64,000 bases of DNA from Epiperipatus broadwayi (GCA_028023455.1 JAQFVV010012669.1:60001-124000); one strand, 5' to 3'; shown: positions 1 to 12,384, counted from the stretch's first letter. Notes: a model not told the origin generated them from the letters alone. Program-made: numbers and translations.

Positions 1-1488
1 TTAAGATACACATATATGCTCTCTTTAATCCTGAATTCTGAGCCATTGTTTTTTGTATTATCATTTTTTTTTTGGCATCTATCAATGACAAATTATTGTG
101 CTACTGTAATATTGTTTTGAGTGGATTTTTTTAAAATTAAAAATGATATATAAACATTAATAATATATTACACATATATATTATAATGAATTTGCCCATT
201 ATTAATATTACTGTATATATAAGATACATGCATATAATTAGTTTTTATTGAATAATATATGATAATTAAACTTTCATAAATTCTGTTTAAAGTAAAATAA
301 AGTGTATGCTAACTAATATTATAATTTCCTCAAAACCGGTTTTTAGAATTTTGTTTTAATAATATCCGTTTCAAGTTTCATTTATTTTTATCACCCCATA
401 ATCACTTTTGTTTTTTTTTCTCTCCACTTAATGCATACATACTTCCACATTGAATTACCTATAAATAAACTAAACTTTAATAAGCTAAAAATTAAGACTT
501 TTAAATTTAATTAAAACGATTTAAAATCAAATAAAAACAAGTTAGAAAATACTATTTTATGCACTCAGTTTTTGTATATGGTAGGTGTGGAATGTTTTGA
601 AATACAAAATCTGAGTTGTAGTTTTTAAATATTTCAGTGAATAAGTGAGCATTACATTTTTCTTATTTATAATTTTTAATGTGTTCTATCATATTTTTGT
701 ATTATTTTCCATGTCCTTTTGAAAAACTATTGGTCAAGAGTTCACTATATATAAAGTCCATAAATTCTTAAGCTTTTCGTCTCAAGTAGATTTTCAAATT
801 TAAATTCATTTATGCTTTATTTCTTAGTTCAGGTATGGGCTCACATATGTTCTAACTGCTGAATGCTGTTTAAATGTGGAAAGTATCGTGTTATCTTTAG
901 CATAAGATTCCTAATGTATGTATACAATACTCAGAGATGTTTGTGGCTGAAATTATCATTTGACATTTTAAGCTAGATAAATTAATACTGAAAGAACTGT
1001 TTTATCATTCACGTTAGCATTTTTAATTGGAATTGCAGTTTTTTACTTAGATTCATTTGTTTTTGCCGCTAAAGAATATTCTTTTATTGTTGGCTTAATT
1101 TTTAACAATATAGTAATTCAGTTTTTATTAATAAAAATGTTATAATCAAGATTTTATGTCCCAGATATATTCTGAATTCTTCATAAGATTTTTCATAGAA
1201 GAAAATCTGATTGACGTGAATTATAGGACATCAAATTAGCTTAGTCTTGATATATTTCAGATGGTTGTGGGCAATGATCTTCCCATTATTGTTTTGTTTT
1301 ATCTTGCATACATATTAAATTAAATATTTTCTTATAATTAAGATGAAAACATTGAAATAGTAATGAGAATTTTTTCCATGTATTAAACTAGATAATATCT
1401 TTAGCTACAATGTAACTAGGTAAACACCAATTAAAACATATAGACAAGCTGAACCATGTGGTCTAGTAATTAACAATAGTATTGTTAA
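1..1488. other. A+T-rich DNA without a recognised gene
   Basis: No coding run, RNA gene or bounded repeat was recognised. The stretch is dominated by A/T homopolymers and short TA-rich runs. It ends at in-frame stops just before the first Penelope-like remnant. Confidence 0.6.
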
Positions 1489-2130
1489 TTTCAATATATA
1501 TATATAGAGAGAGCAATTAACCTTTCAGATGAGACACATCTGAAAGAAGAAATAAATCATATTAATAGTGTTTTATTAGCAAATAGTTATAATTACAAAT
1601 TTATAAAAAAAGCCTTCCAAAATAAACAAAATAGGAAACAAAAAGATGATAAATCAGCTATTAGGATTTGTGTTCCATATGTAAAAGGAACTACAGACAG
1701 TATCGGACGTATATTAAAACGCTATAATATAGATACAGCATTTTCTGCTCATCAAAAGATCAGCAATATAATAACCAAGCCTAAGGATTCAATCCCTCTT
1801 GAATCTCATGGTGTCTATCAAATCTCATGTAAAAATTGTAAAGCTTCTTACATAGGAATGAGTAATCGTCGCATCAGTGTTAGGAGAGATGAGCATGCTA
1901 ATGCAGTTAAACAACACTCATCATCATCAGCACTCTCACTCCATACTATATATTCAGGTCATAAAATTGATTTTTCTAGTACCAGGATCATATCCAGATG
2001 TGATAATCTCTACCAATGCAAAATTAGAGAAGCCATTGAGATACTTAAAAGGCCAGATTGTATCAATAAGCGAGATGATACATGTAAACTTCCTCCTATT
2101 TGGAAAGATTTTTTTAAAAAACATTCCTAA
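1489..2130 (+). pseudogene. Penelope-like element, 5'-truncated C-terminal GIY-YIG region
   Basis: The frame is open from the stop at 1486-1488 to the TAA at 2128-2130 (about 213 codons), but its first ATG is at 1858, inside the conserved domain. It is therefore the tail of a longer protein and not a gene with its own start. The translation has the layout of the C-terminal endonuclease of Penelope-like retroelements: a basic linker, then GVYQISCKNCKASYIG with the GIY (GVY) and YIG motifs, a CxxC pair between them, and the following conserved arginine region (NRRISVRRDEH). In the family this endonuclease nicks target DNA for reverse transcription. The reverse transcriptase that should precede it is missing, so this is a 5'-truncated insertion. 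The domain is intact in frame but cannot be autonomous. It is diverged from the two other Penelope-like copies in this window. Confidence 0.8.
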
Positions 2131-2223
2131 ATGTAACATTTTTTGCTATTGGTGGAATTTTAACATTTTATTCAAATCAGTGATTGTAGCGCCTCTACAA
2201 CCATCTTTCTACCTTTTATAACT

Positions 2224-2254
2224 CTGTGGATGGCTTGTGTGACCAAGTCGAAAC
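2224..2254 (+). other. hammerhead-like core remnant downstream of the PLE
   Basis: CTGTGGA (2224-2230; consensus CTGANGA) is followed by a 6 bp stem (GGCTTG 2232-2237 with CAAGTC 2244-2249) and immediately by GAAAC (2250-2254). This order resembles core, stem II and GAAA of hammerhead ribozymes, which are known from Penelope-like elements. The core has a mismatch and there is an extra base before the stem. I could not fold convincing stems I and III. At best it is a decayed copy. Confidence 0.2.
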
Positions 2255-2290
2255 ATCAGCATATTAATATTAAAAGTTTTTTAACATGGA

Positions 2291-3862
2291 TGAACCCGCA
2301 AAATATGTATTTTGTATATATTATATAAATAGATGCTAATAATTATATTTTAAAATTAAATGTATTTTTATTAGATCTATGTAATTTTTTGTATATTATT
2401 TTTTGGCAATGAAAAGAGTTTTAGGAGCAAGTAAATAAATAAAATATGATTTTTTTAGCACATTTTTATATAGTTTTTTCCATATATGATTAAGCAGGTT
2501 GAGATATTTAGGCAGTGGAATATTATACTCAAGCTATAACATTTATGAATGATGATAATGTATTAATGTTTGACTTTCTCTTAGTTAAATTTATTCTACC
2601 ATCTTATATTTTAAGTTATCTTATAAACTTGATAATAAAAATTGAATATAAAGCCAAGATTAAAATGTTTTATTTAGCTATTGATACTTTTTAAACAATA
2701 AAATAACTAAATCATTTTCTGATTTTAGCTGTAAATTGAAAAACCTATTCCTAGACTGAAAGTTTGCCTGTTTTTCAATCATTTAGTTCTTTGAAAAACT
2801 TATCTCACAAAATTTCAAATTAACATTTGAAGATAATAAATTCCATTATATACTCAGTTTCACTGTTATTAATAAAGGTAACAAGTACATATATATACAC
2901 TGAAGCAAAGCATCACATATATATAATGAAACTGTTACAAGTTTCATGGCATACAACATAGTAGTGTGTGTGTGCATATATATATATAAAGTTGAAAGGA
3001 AAAGTAGAAATAAACAGTTTTTTAAAGATATTTCTACATTACACGGGAATAACAGTAAAGACTAAATAATTTTGAATTTAAATTTTTTATTATAAATTAA
3101 ACATTTAAAAAAAGGTCTATTTAAAGTTTTATTAATTCTAATTTTGAAATTAAAACAAGCTTGTTTTATGTTATAATAGATATCCTGGTAATTATAAAAT
3201 TCCACTATCTATTTTAGTAATCTTTTTTTTTTAGTAAAGATTGTATAACATTTTGATAAAATTCGACTATCTATTTTAAAATTATTTTTTTTAAAATTAT
3301 GTTTGTATAACATTTTGATAAAAATTTACAAAATGGTTTTTCAAAGGATTAAAGTGAATTGAAAATGGTCATTAACTTTTTTTAATCAAGGTAGGAAAAA
3401 CATTTTTAACTAATGTGTTTTCCCCCCATACCTTAACTATAAATGGGTTATAAAAAGATTAGAAAGTAGTTCTTAAGTGATTCTGTGTAGTTCTTAAGAG
3501 TTCCAAGAGTTGGACAGATTATGACAGAAACACCATGAAAATATAACTAAAGGCAAGAAGGGCAAGTCCAGCAGCTGTTTCATAATTCATATGGAAGAAA
3601 AGGGTCAACTGCCAGTCTTTCATAGCCCTAATGTAGACAAAACAGCTAACTTGCCTGCGGTCTATCCAATCCTAGACTAAATGGATCTAATTGAATGTCA
3701 AAAGTCTTTCCCCAAAAAAGTTACCTGAATTATACCTTTCCCAAAAATGACAAGAAGCAACTCTATTATTTAGAAGGGACCAGCTTACCCAAAATCATCC
3801 ATCAGCTTGCTGAAGAATTAGTTTATATGTATTGTACTACTGGTCGAAAATATATGTCCATC
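2291..3862. other. A+T-rich DNA without a recognised gene
   Basis: Low-complexity A/T DNA with a short TG/TA microsatellite near 2964-2988 and a small hairpin (ATGAAACT/AGTTTCAT, about 2926-2948). The part from about 3490 is less A+T-rich and may be an old repeat, but I cannot name it. Confidence 0.5.
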
Positions 3863-3960
3863 CAACAAGATTTAGAATCTAAGCAAAAGTACCCCGAATC
3901 CAATCATGCCCAAGATACACAGATCAGGAGCAATCATGAATTCTAACCTATTTGCCCGTT
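3863..3960 (+). repeat. dispersed repeat, copy 1 (partner at 21927-22020)
   Basis: About 95 bases here align with 21927-22020. Shared blocks include AAGCAAAAGTACC, CAAGATACA and CTAACCTATTTGCC, with scattered substitutions between them. Both copies are on the same strand, 18 kb apart. No termini, coding content or target duplication could be defined, so the class is unknown. Confidence 0.6.
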
Positions 3961-6900
3961 CCCTAAATCTATAATAGTACAGATAACACGTACAGTGATA
4001 CCACATGAATTCATTCTCTCCCGGCCTGGTGCTACAATGTTTTGCATGAGAACTCATATGGTGATGATGTTGATGAGAGATTGAGTGAACCGAGATGTAA
4101 GTTAAAAACATACAAAAATATATTAATGAGATTCGAACACATTGGATTAAGTTTAAAAATATGAATATTTATTTTAACAAAATTCAAGATGATTTTATAT
4201 ATATAATCAACTTCACACAGTTTAAACTTTATTTTGGTTACAAATATTTGACAATCTTGAGCTAATTATTTTTATTTTAACAGATATCAATTTAGTGCGG
4301 CATTACAATACTGAATGTATATTTGGAAATCGGAATTTATTTACGGTTACAAAAACAGATTTATATGTGTGGTTGGTGGATGTTTTATACATTTAAAAAA
4401 AACATATAAAGATGTGCTAATAGAATTTTGCTGTTTGTAGGACTTTAATAAAATGCCCTTGGCATTTGATCCATAACTTTATTTTTATTCATAGCATTTA
4501 TTGATAATTTACATAGGGATACATTATGATTTAAGTATACTAAAAACATTTATTTATTATACATTTTCGACATTTAACGAGCAAATATTGTGAAATTATA
4601 AATACGGGAACGGCTTATTTCAATAAAGGGGAGGGCAGCTTCATGAGAGGTTGGATCTAAAATTCCAATTAAAAATATTTAAAGAGAAAAACGTTTCATT
4701 ATTACATATTATGGTTTATTTTGTTAAACAGGTTAAAAAAGAAATATAAGAAATTGCGGTACTAGCGTCATGTCAATGAAAGAGAAAATGGCAACTTCGG
4801 CTGAGAAAACTTAATTCTTCTATGTTAAGGTGGGACACCAGCTTCAGGCTGAGCAGTACCGGAAATGGAAAGGTAGGTAGGAAGTTGCTATGGGTCCGGA
4901 TCATGGTAAAACCATACAGAGTTTCAGCTACACTAACCTGCTTGTTCCAGAGAGTAGACTTATACCCCTTTTATGAACGGGAACACTGAAAAAAGGACGG
5001 AAGGCTTTGAATCTTCTGGATTGAGGTACAGACAGATTCGAGCAGTATATAAATATATACTTTGAGGAGAAGAATGACAAATGAAGATGATCAAGACTTC
5101 TGGGAATGAGGTACAGACGAATCAGATCAAAGCCCTTATGCGGCTCATTAATAATGTCTGACATATGCTAGCAACGCTATTATAACAATATAAAATCATT
5201 AGATTTAAATACTAAAATGAAGCCCTAAGTGGTTTAACAAATACGTAATGATATGTTAAAATAATGACCCATGTAAGATAAAGTCATTTATCGGAAGTTA
5301 AAACTATAATTAATGAAGCATGCATTGCTCCCCTTTCTTGAATCAATACTATTTTCTTTAATATATAAAAAAAACTAAATTTCGCGCACTTAAAAGTGAA
5401 AATAACAAAATAGAATTAGGTTGCTAGCCTTTTGGCGATGATGATCAATAAAGAAATTAATAAAATTAACAGACACCAATATCCACCCTAGATTGCAAAG
5501 TATTTATACATTTTGTATAAATTTATGGTAAAATATATTTTTTAAAAAGCATATATTCATTTTAAAAGAGAAACTCAATCTTACGAGCTATTTAGAAATA
5601 AATAACAAGAACTCATTAATTCCTTTTCTCCCCCTTTCTATTCCACAGCAGGATATAGAAGTTCGTAAGACTGGTTTGATTAGCATTTACAAATAAAATT
5701 TAAGTGAAAATATAAAAATATCATTAAAATTAAATTATAACCACACTAAATTAAAGAATAATAAGAAGCTTAAGTTGGATGAAAGATTTTACAGTGAGAT
5801 TAATTTAGGTTTTAGAGAATCGATACAAAGAAAATAATTATTAATTTAACATACTCGCCGATTAGCAAGTTAAAAGAGATTCAACATAAAGAGAACATTA
5901 ATTTTAAATAGTTAGGAGTTAGTATTCAGGTAATGCGATTATAATGACTATAGGCTTGTTACCTCATGATTTTATGGAATGAAGTATGGACGAATCTTCT
6001 GTGGAAGGCAGCATTCTTTGATTTTTGTGGCAGGCAGATTCTACTTAAGATCAAAACACGTTTCTTGGCCTCAGCAGTTCTCTGACAGCACGGACACTCT
6101 TGATCGGTATGAGCTACATCTCTGCACAGCGAAGAGTCAGGCTGAAGATGGAGGGAAGGTGGCTTAGGCCCCTTTTCAAAAAAAAATTTAAAATCAAACA
6201 GATGTGAAGTCGGTTAGTGACTATTGACCAAACCTCTCACAATAGATTTTTAGCCCTATTTATACAAGTTTTGAGTTATTTAAAGAATGTTTTTAATTAA
6301 ACTTCTTAACTCAAAATGGAATCCTGAATCTACAGAAATATTTTTTCTATTGTTATTGGAGATGCAATCGCTAGATAACTGTCCAAAAATAAATTCAATC
6401 AATTTCCAGATTGGAAATAGATTTGATAAAAATGTTAACAGCTAACTTAAAATCAATTAGCTTTGTTTTAAATTTTACTTTCATTAACTTTGATTTAAAA
6501 ATTCCTTTTAAAACCATGAAACAAACTAATGTTCCCACCCCTTTAATTACTCTTGGACAGTTAACGGTTGCATCTTCCATCTTGAATTTTTGTGTAATTA
6601 TATGAAGAAAAATAATTAGAAAGTATTAAAAATATAAGTAAAAAAAATATAATTTTAAAAGATACAAAATTATTTACAGTATATAATATTTTTAATTATA
6701 TATATATATGCTCCTATAATATATGTATAAATCTGAGTCACATCTATTGAAATTAATATTCAAAATAATTAAAAAAGAAAATTTTTATTTGAGATTTATG
6801 TTTATAAATCTCATAGATGCTTCTCAGAAATACACTTATAACTTATACATATGACAAAAAAAAAAACGGGGTGAAATGTGGGTTAAGTGGTAGAATAGTG

Positions 6901-7369
6901 AAACTCGATTTTGAACTAAGATCAGCTGTTTCAATATGTTGATTTATTTATATGCAGAGAAGCACAAATAAACATAAATACACATGAAGCACAGCTGGTG
7001 AATAGTGATATATTTAGAGAGAATGATATTTTTATTTATTTATTGAAAAAAATAACATGTAAAATCTATAATTTAAAAGTACAAGTAAATAATTTTTGCT
7101 TGATTTAAAAATCTAAAAGTGAAGAATTGAATCATAGACTCCCAAAATTATTTCTGGATTAGAAAATAAAGAAACTTGCTGAAGTATTTTTTTAAAGACA
7201 TTTTAATTAATCAACAGTAACCTGTCAAAGATTGATTTTTTTTTAAAAAAGAAAAGCAAGAATAACCTTTATGAATTTTATTTATATTTCAACATGGAAT
7301 TAATTGTGAAAAATATAACATTTTTAATAACTTTATTATTTTGATAAATTAAAATATATGATATAAATG
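3961..7369. other. gene-free stretch with a short tandem duplication
   Basis: No gene recognised. At 5008-5045 and 5094-5132 the unit TCTGGATTGAGGTACAGAC / TCTGGGAATGAGGTACAGAC occurs twice, about 86 bases apart, and a weaker cousin lies near 5979 (GAATGAAGTATGGACGAATC). The rest is A/T-rich with poly-A and poly-T runs. Confidence 0.5.
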
Positions 7370-7545
7370 TCAATGTGCACATTTCCATGTGCACACACAT
7401 ATATGTTAAATCGGTCATTAATTATGTATTATAAAAATGAATTTCATTCATAGGTTTATGACAATTCAAATATGTTAATAAATTATACCACAGGTCTGTG
7501 TGCTGATATAGATATACGTGTTGTATGTAAACTCATTCATCATCA
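7370..7545. repeat. single copy of the satellite-like unit seen at 17.3-17.65 kb
   Basis: The run TATGACAATTCAAATATGTT, then AAATTATACCACAGGTCTGTGTGCTGA and TGTATGTAAAC, is closely matched by the tandem units at 17277-17650. It abuts the 3' end of the LINE at 7560. Confidence 0.55.
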
Positions 7546-7699
7546 ACCATTATCAATCCACTGCAGGATGAAAGTCTTCAAGTTCAAGTCATCTCCAATC
7601 TTTAGCTTATCTTCTCCACATCACCCCTGCCCTGCACACTTTTTTATTTTATCCATCCATCTCACATGTGGTCTCTTTCTGGGTCTTTTACAATTTCTT

Positions 7700-8822
7700 G
7701 GAATCTAGTTTAAGATTTCAATTGTCCATCTATTATCTCTTCTAGCAATATGTCCAGCCCAACTCCACTTCAGTCTTTTAATTTTTTCAATAAGGTCAGT
7801 AACATCTGTTTGTTCTCTTACCCATATATTGCATTTTCAATCTCTTCTTGTTACTTCTAACATGCATGTCTCCATACTTCTCTGAATGGTCTGTAGTTTT
7901 TGTATTGTTCTTCTATTAAGTGTCTCCAAGTCTCAGATCCATAAGTAAGAACTGGTAAAACATGCTTATTAAAAACCTTCCTTTTCAAACACGTAGGCAT
8001 ATTTCCTTTTAGTATCAAGTTATTTTTACCAAAAGCACTCCAACCAAGTTTAATTCTATGATTAATTTCATCCATTATGTTTTCCATCTGTATTAATAAT
8101 CTGACCAAGGTATTTGTAGCTGCTAACATCTAACTCATCATAATCAATCTTTATTTTCATATTTTGAGAAAATTCATTGAATATTACTTTAATCTTTTTA
8201 ACATTTATCTTTAGTCCCACTTTCCTATTTTCATCTGATAACTCCTGCAACATTTCCTGCAGCTCTAAAGCATTATTTTCAAAAATAACTATATCATCTG
8301 CAAAATCTAAATGACTTAAATAATCTCCATTTACTTTCACCCTGTTAGCTTCCCATTTTAATCGACAAAATATTTCTTGTAGCACTGCTGTAAAAAATTT
8401 TGGAGATATGGAGTCACCCTGTCTTACACCCATCTCAATGTTGTCTTTGCTAGTATCATTATATAATCTAATTGTTGCTGTTGCATTTTTATAAATATTC
8501 TTTAAAATATGACAATAACATCTTGATGATCCAATGCTTTAATCACTGAAGAATATTTATAGAATCAAATGCCTTTTCATAATCTACAAATCCAAAGCAT
8601 AATGGCAACTCATATTCATTTGTCCTTTCTATAATTTCTCTAAATACCTGGATAAGATCTACTGTACTAAAATCACTTTTAAATTTAGCTTGTTCCCATG
8701 GTTGGTGGAAATCCAATGTTTTCTGTAGAGGAGTTGTAATTAATTATCTTGATAAAAATTTTGTATAAAACTGATAAAAGGCTGATAAGTCTGTAATTTT
8801 TAGTATCTTCTTTATCACTTTT
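7700..8822 (-). pseudogene. LINE A reverse transcriptase, palm and C-terminal part
   Basis: On the minus strand a 121-codon frame (8433-8068) carries MGVRQGDSISP (RT motif 4) and the catalytic HLDFADDIVIF box, then KYLGQIINTDGK. A frameshift near 8100 moves the reading into 8129-7857, which gives the downstream LPVLTYGSETW signature. Further on, HIARRDNRWT and a basic RPRKRPHVRWMD segment (about 7800-7640) match the C-terminal tail typical of RTE-type elements, with one in-frame stop. The enzyme would copy element RNA at a nicked genomic site. The catalytic aspartates are intact, but the frame is broken and the N-terminal half lies beyond the 8823-10283 insertion. Confidence 0.8.
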
Positions 8823-10283
8823 TTAACTTATTGGCTGGTCAAGTGGCCATATTGAATATTTAAAAAATTATGTTAAGCCATAACTTTTATCATGAATTAA
8901 GTTTATATTACTCAAAAATGATATGATATATATTTTTTGAAACATAAAACACCAAAGAATGTAATTCAGTTAAAAAAAATATAATTATTGATATTCAAAG
9001 TAATAAAAAAAAAGAATAAAGGTTAACATTTCTAATAATTATTTTCATAGTATTTCATAAATTCAAAATTATCATGTATACAACTTAAAATTATTGTTTT
9101 GTTAGTAGGTTAGTTGGATTCATCATAACATTTCTAAAAAATTGATATATAGTAACACTTACCTAAGTTAATCCATTATTTGAAAACTTCATAGAATAAA
9201 GGCATTAGTACCTTTCTTTTTTTCTAGTAGCCCTTTAAAATGTATTTCCATACAAGGGTTTGCAATAAATATGACACTACTAATAATATCCCTTATGAAT
9301 ATTGATCAATAATTAGTATATTTTTAATATTATAATAAAGAACTTCAACAATGTTTGTAAATTTATTAAAAATTACTACTAAAATAGTCACTATATACAA
9401 AATAAAATAATCAAATCAAATAAAAAGTGAATAAAATACTAAATTCATTATAGAGTTAAGCTTGAGGTACATAAGTTAGTAGTTTAGAGTCAGTCCAATG
9501 TAGTATTATTTATCCTATCTTTATAGATTTTGAGGACTCATTGCTTCATGCTATTATGACCATAAATTTAGTAATAGCTTCATCAACTGCCACCTCTCTT
9601 TGCATTTAATATGCAGCTTTAAAATTTAGTAATGTATAATCGACCTAAGTTTATCTACTGTCAAAATCTTCACTTTTAGCATTTGCATATTTTTATTGTT
9701 ATTAAAATGCAGACAAAAAATTATAGAAAAATCTAAATTGGGTCATAATATTTGCAAAATATTTTTATCTTTGTCTCATATAACCTAATTCAAATACTGG
9801 ATTCAAGCCCATATACCAAAAGTGCAGATAATTCACCATATACATTTATACAATCACAATCTATTTTTTTGATTAGCATTTTCAATAATAATTTTTTCAT
9901 ATATTTTTTATCAAATATAAATTCAAATAATAATTAAAAAATATATAAAAATAAAGACTTACCATCGGCTCCCAATAATGTTGTCTTTAAAGTACATCGG
10001 TAAAAAAGTTGTATCTTTTCCGATGTACTTTTTACAACACTTGTTACTTCCTTGATATTAAAAAAACTAAGAGAAAAACAAATTAATTCAACTTAATTGA
10101 TCACAAAAATTATCATAAAATTTTTATTTATCATTGTAGAAAAATAAAACTTACTTTATGGAAAGTAGAAAGAAAGAAGGAAACGAAAGTCTAAAAAGCG
10201 CATGCATAGACTAGGTAGATTTCTGTTAAGCGAAAACCGGATGTTTATAATTTGAAATTTATTGCGCTCTTTAAGTGCTTATA
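8823..10283. mobile_element. unclassified A+T-rich insertion inside LINE A
   Basis: Its boundaries are set by the interruption of LINE A relative to LINE B. The 1.46 kb is A/T-rich and has no recognisable coding region. I see no clear terminal inverted repeats or target duplication, so it may be a composite or a decayed element. It contains the hairpin at 9980-10038. The left junction follows the poly-T run at 8822 and the right junction precedes AAATATTAATATT. Confidence 0.55.
9980..10038. repeat. small hairpin with 12-base arms
   Basis: AAAGTACATCGG (9989-10000) pairs exactly with CCGATGTACTTT (10020-10031). The outer GTTGT/ACAAC also pair after a short bulge. The loop is 19 bases. It sits near the right side of the insertion in LINE A and may be part of that element's terminal structure. 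Confidence 0.6.
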
Positions 10284-10950
10284 ATAACTAAACGGTTTAA
10301 ATATTAATATTAATATTGCATTCTTCCAATCATCTGGTACATCTTTATCATTTAGACATCTGGTATATAACTTTGCTAAAAAAAATTCTATTTCTTCATT
10401 TGCTTCTTTTAATATATCAATTATAATTTCATCATTACCTGGAGCCTTTCCTTTCTTCATAAATTTAATTGCATGTCTCACTTCTTCATTTAAAATTCTG
10501 GGCATTTTGAAAGATATAACAGATATAGGAGGTATTTGTTCTTTATTACTATATAATTTTTGATAGAAGTCTTTTACCCATTTCAAGATGTCGCCTCTCT
10601 TTCTAGTCATAATTCCATCTTTTTTTCTTATTGCAGATATAAATTTCTTATCAATATCAAAATGTTGTTTCATATTCTTGAGATTTATTCTTTTCTACAA
10701 CTTTCCTTGCTAGTTCACAGTTATACTTTCTTATATCATTTTCAACTCTTTCCCACATCATTTTACAAAATTCGAAGTATTTAATCCTTTTTAATGCATC
10801 ATTTTTGTATACCTTTATATCCCTTCTTTTCTTCATAAATTTTCTAGTCGCAGTAGAAATTTTATTGGTCAATTGCTGCTTTTTTCTACCAGCTATCTTT
10901 ATTGCAGTTTTTAAAAGTGTATGAGTTATTTTCTTACAAATTTCATTCAA
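10284..10950 (-). pseudogene. LINE A linker and N-terminal RT motifs
   Basis: Minus-strand frames 10950-10657 and 10673-10245 overlap and are shifted relative to each other. The first is a lysine-rich linker (RKFMKKRRDIKVYKNDALKR), closely similar to LINE B. The second leads into RT motif 0/1 (KGKAPGNDEI, YTRCLNDKDVPDDWKNAILI). Translation stops being LINE-like at the insertion junction. It joins conceptually to the palm piece at 8822, but a frameshift intervenes. Confidence 0.75.
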
Positions 10951-11000
10951 ATCTGAATCATGTTTAAAATCTACTAATACTTGAAACCGATTTGTAAGTT

Positions 11001-11496
11001 CTAATTTAAATTCATTAGAATGTTTCTAATGATTAGGAATATCAATTGTGTCTCTAGTTTTGCATTAACACATACCTTACATCTTACTAATCGATGATCA
11101 CTTCCTGTGTTAGATTTACTAAGAACATTACAATCTTGAAATATGTATTTTCTGTTAGTCAAAATATAATCCAATTCTGCTATACCTTCATTTGGATGCT
11201 TCCATGTCCATTTTCTTTTAACATTTTTCTCAAAAAAATAATTCATAATAAAGTTTTTCTTTTTCAGCAAACTCCACTAGTCTATATCCTCTTTCATTTC
11301 TATTACCATAACCAAAATTACCTACAGCACTTTAATCTCATTTGTTTACCAATTCTAGCATTAAAGTCTCCCGTAACAATTTTAAAATGTTGTTTACTCT
11401 GATCAAAAGCCTTTTGTACATCCATATAAAAATCTTTTACTACTTCATCACTATGAGAACTTTTTGAGGCATAAGCCTGAATTATATGCATTTGGG
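11001..11496 (-). pseudogene. LINE A endonuclease (EEP) remnant
   Basis: Minus-strand frames 11518-11318 and 11270-11001 carry pieces of an exonuclease-endonuclease-phosphatase domain: IIQAYASKSSHSDEVVKDFY, VTGDFNARIG, the KRKWTWKHPNEGIAELDYIL segment and NTGSDHRLVR. The SDH catalytic motif is intact here, unlike in LINE B. The domain nicks target DNA in APE-type LINEs. The two frames are offset, and the N-terminal half is missing because the similarity to LINE B stops at 11496 (GCATTTGG). Confidence 0.8.
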
Positions 11497-11880
11497 GTTG
11501 TTGTGACTTACGCCCCATGTGGCCGCCAGAGGCGCTATTTCCATGTCAACCACAGAAATATCCAGCGTAGGGGCCCAAAAGCAGACGACACAAAGTTCCT
11601 GCCACTAGATGGCGCTGTTCACCATGCATATGCACCAGTAGTGGGGCAGAAGCAGATGATGCAAAGTTCCAGCCGCCAGATGGCGCTGTTCACCATGCAT
11701 ACGCACAGTAACCTTATGTCAAGTAGCTGCCAGCACTATTGCCCGCTTGGTGGTGCTGTTAGCCATAGGTAAACTGATCCAGCTTACATCATCTGCTAAA
11801 CAGCAATCACCCAGCAATCTAGCCCACTAGGTGGCACTGTTCTCCACGCTATGCGTGGAAAAAACGGCACCGTTTTGAAG
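11497..11880 (+). mobile_element. GC-rich segment with five CTCF-like motifs, probable TIR-element end
   Basis: This GC-rich island interrupts LINE A. It begins GGTTGTTGTGAC, close to the TIR start GGTTGTCGTCGA of the element at 35916. Five same-strand motifs follow: GGCCGCCAGAGGCGCTATT (11521), GCCACTAGATGGCGCTGTTC (11601), GCCGCCAGATGGCGCTGTTC (11672), GCCCGCTTGGTGGTGCTGTT (11741) and GCCCACTAGGTGGCACTGTT (11823). Spacing is about 70-82 bases. The core resembles the CTCF consensus CCASYAGRKGGCRS. The simplest reading is the subterminal array of a transposon end. Binding by CTCF or a transposase is inference. No matching right terminus was found. Confidence 0.55.
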
Positions 11881-12384
11881 CGATATTTACACTCACTTGC
11901 TAGTTCCGGTTTACATCCACGTTCTTAACACAAACATAGCGAGTAATGTGAAGGTGTGAATAATATAGAAAACCATAACTATTTAAATCTGCTTTAAAAT
12001 TTAATATTCTTACATTGAGTTTCACTCTCTGATAAATCTATATATTTTTAAATTATTTTATTTTAAAAATCAATCTTTTTTTTTTCTGTAAAAATGTTTT
12101 TTATTTTTTTATTTTACCACTTCCGTTTTACTTCAATCTTTCAAAACTGCAAAAAATCGTTAGTTTGAAAAGTAATTGTTTGTAAAACTTTTTTTTTATA
12201 CTTTAAAATAATATTTCAAGCAACTTCTAAAGTAATACAAATTACATTTCTGTTTATAGATCTTTTATTTCGCAAACGTGTTATTTTAAAAAGATAAATT
12301 TGCATTTTGTTACGTGTAGAACAATAATTCGAAGATCTCTTACACAATAAATATTTTTAAATTACTGGAGAGAAAACAATATTG
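11881..12384. other. A+T-rich DNA between the motif array and LINE B
   Basis: After a short GC-richer stretch (to about 11940) it is T-rich and non-coding. It may be the interior of the element that begins at 11497, but no right end is visible before LINE B starts at about 12385. Confidence 0.45.

Larger units (their letters stand above)
7560..11496 (-). mobile_element. RTE-like LINE copy A, split by a 1.46 kb insertion
   Basis: Two minus-strand LINE pieces (7560-8822 and 10284-11496) are the 3' and 5' halves of one insertion. LINE copy B reads continuously through the sequence that ends at 8822 (ATCTTCTTTATCAC, poly-T) and resumes at 10284 (AAATATTAATATTAATA), so the break points meet exactly. 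Read on the minus strand the order is endonuclease (11496-11001), linker and first RT motifs (10950-10284), insertion, then RT palm and C-terminal domain (8822-7700). The endonuclease TGSDHRLVR motif and the RT FADD motif point to the RTE clade of non-LTR retrotransposons. The 5' side is cut at 11496 by the GC-rich motif array. Frameshifts and stops make it non-functional. Confidence 0.8.

Noticed and set aside
781-840. Candidate UBE2W first exon (ATG ... CAG before GTATGG)
   Set aside because: The reading MLYFLVQ does not resemble the MASMQ-type start and many such short ATG...CAG|GT strings are expected by chance.
11464-11772. 102-codon frame across the GC-rich motif array
   Set aside because: It repeats with the motif units and crosses the LINE/insert junction. 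No conserved protein was recognised.
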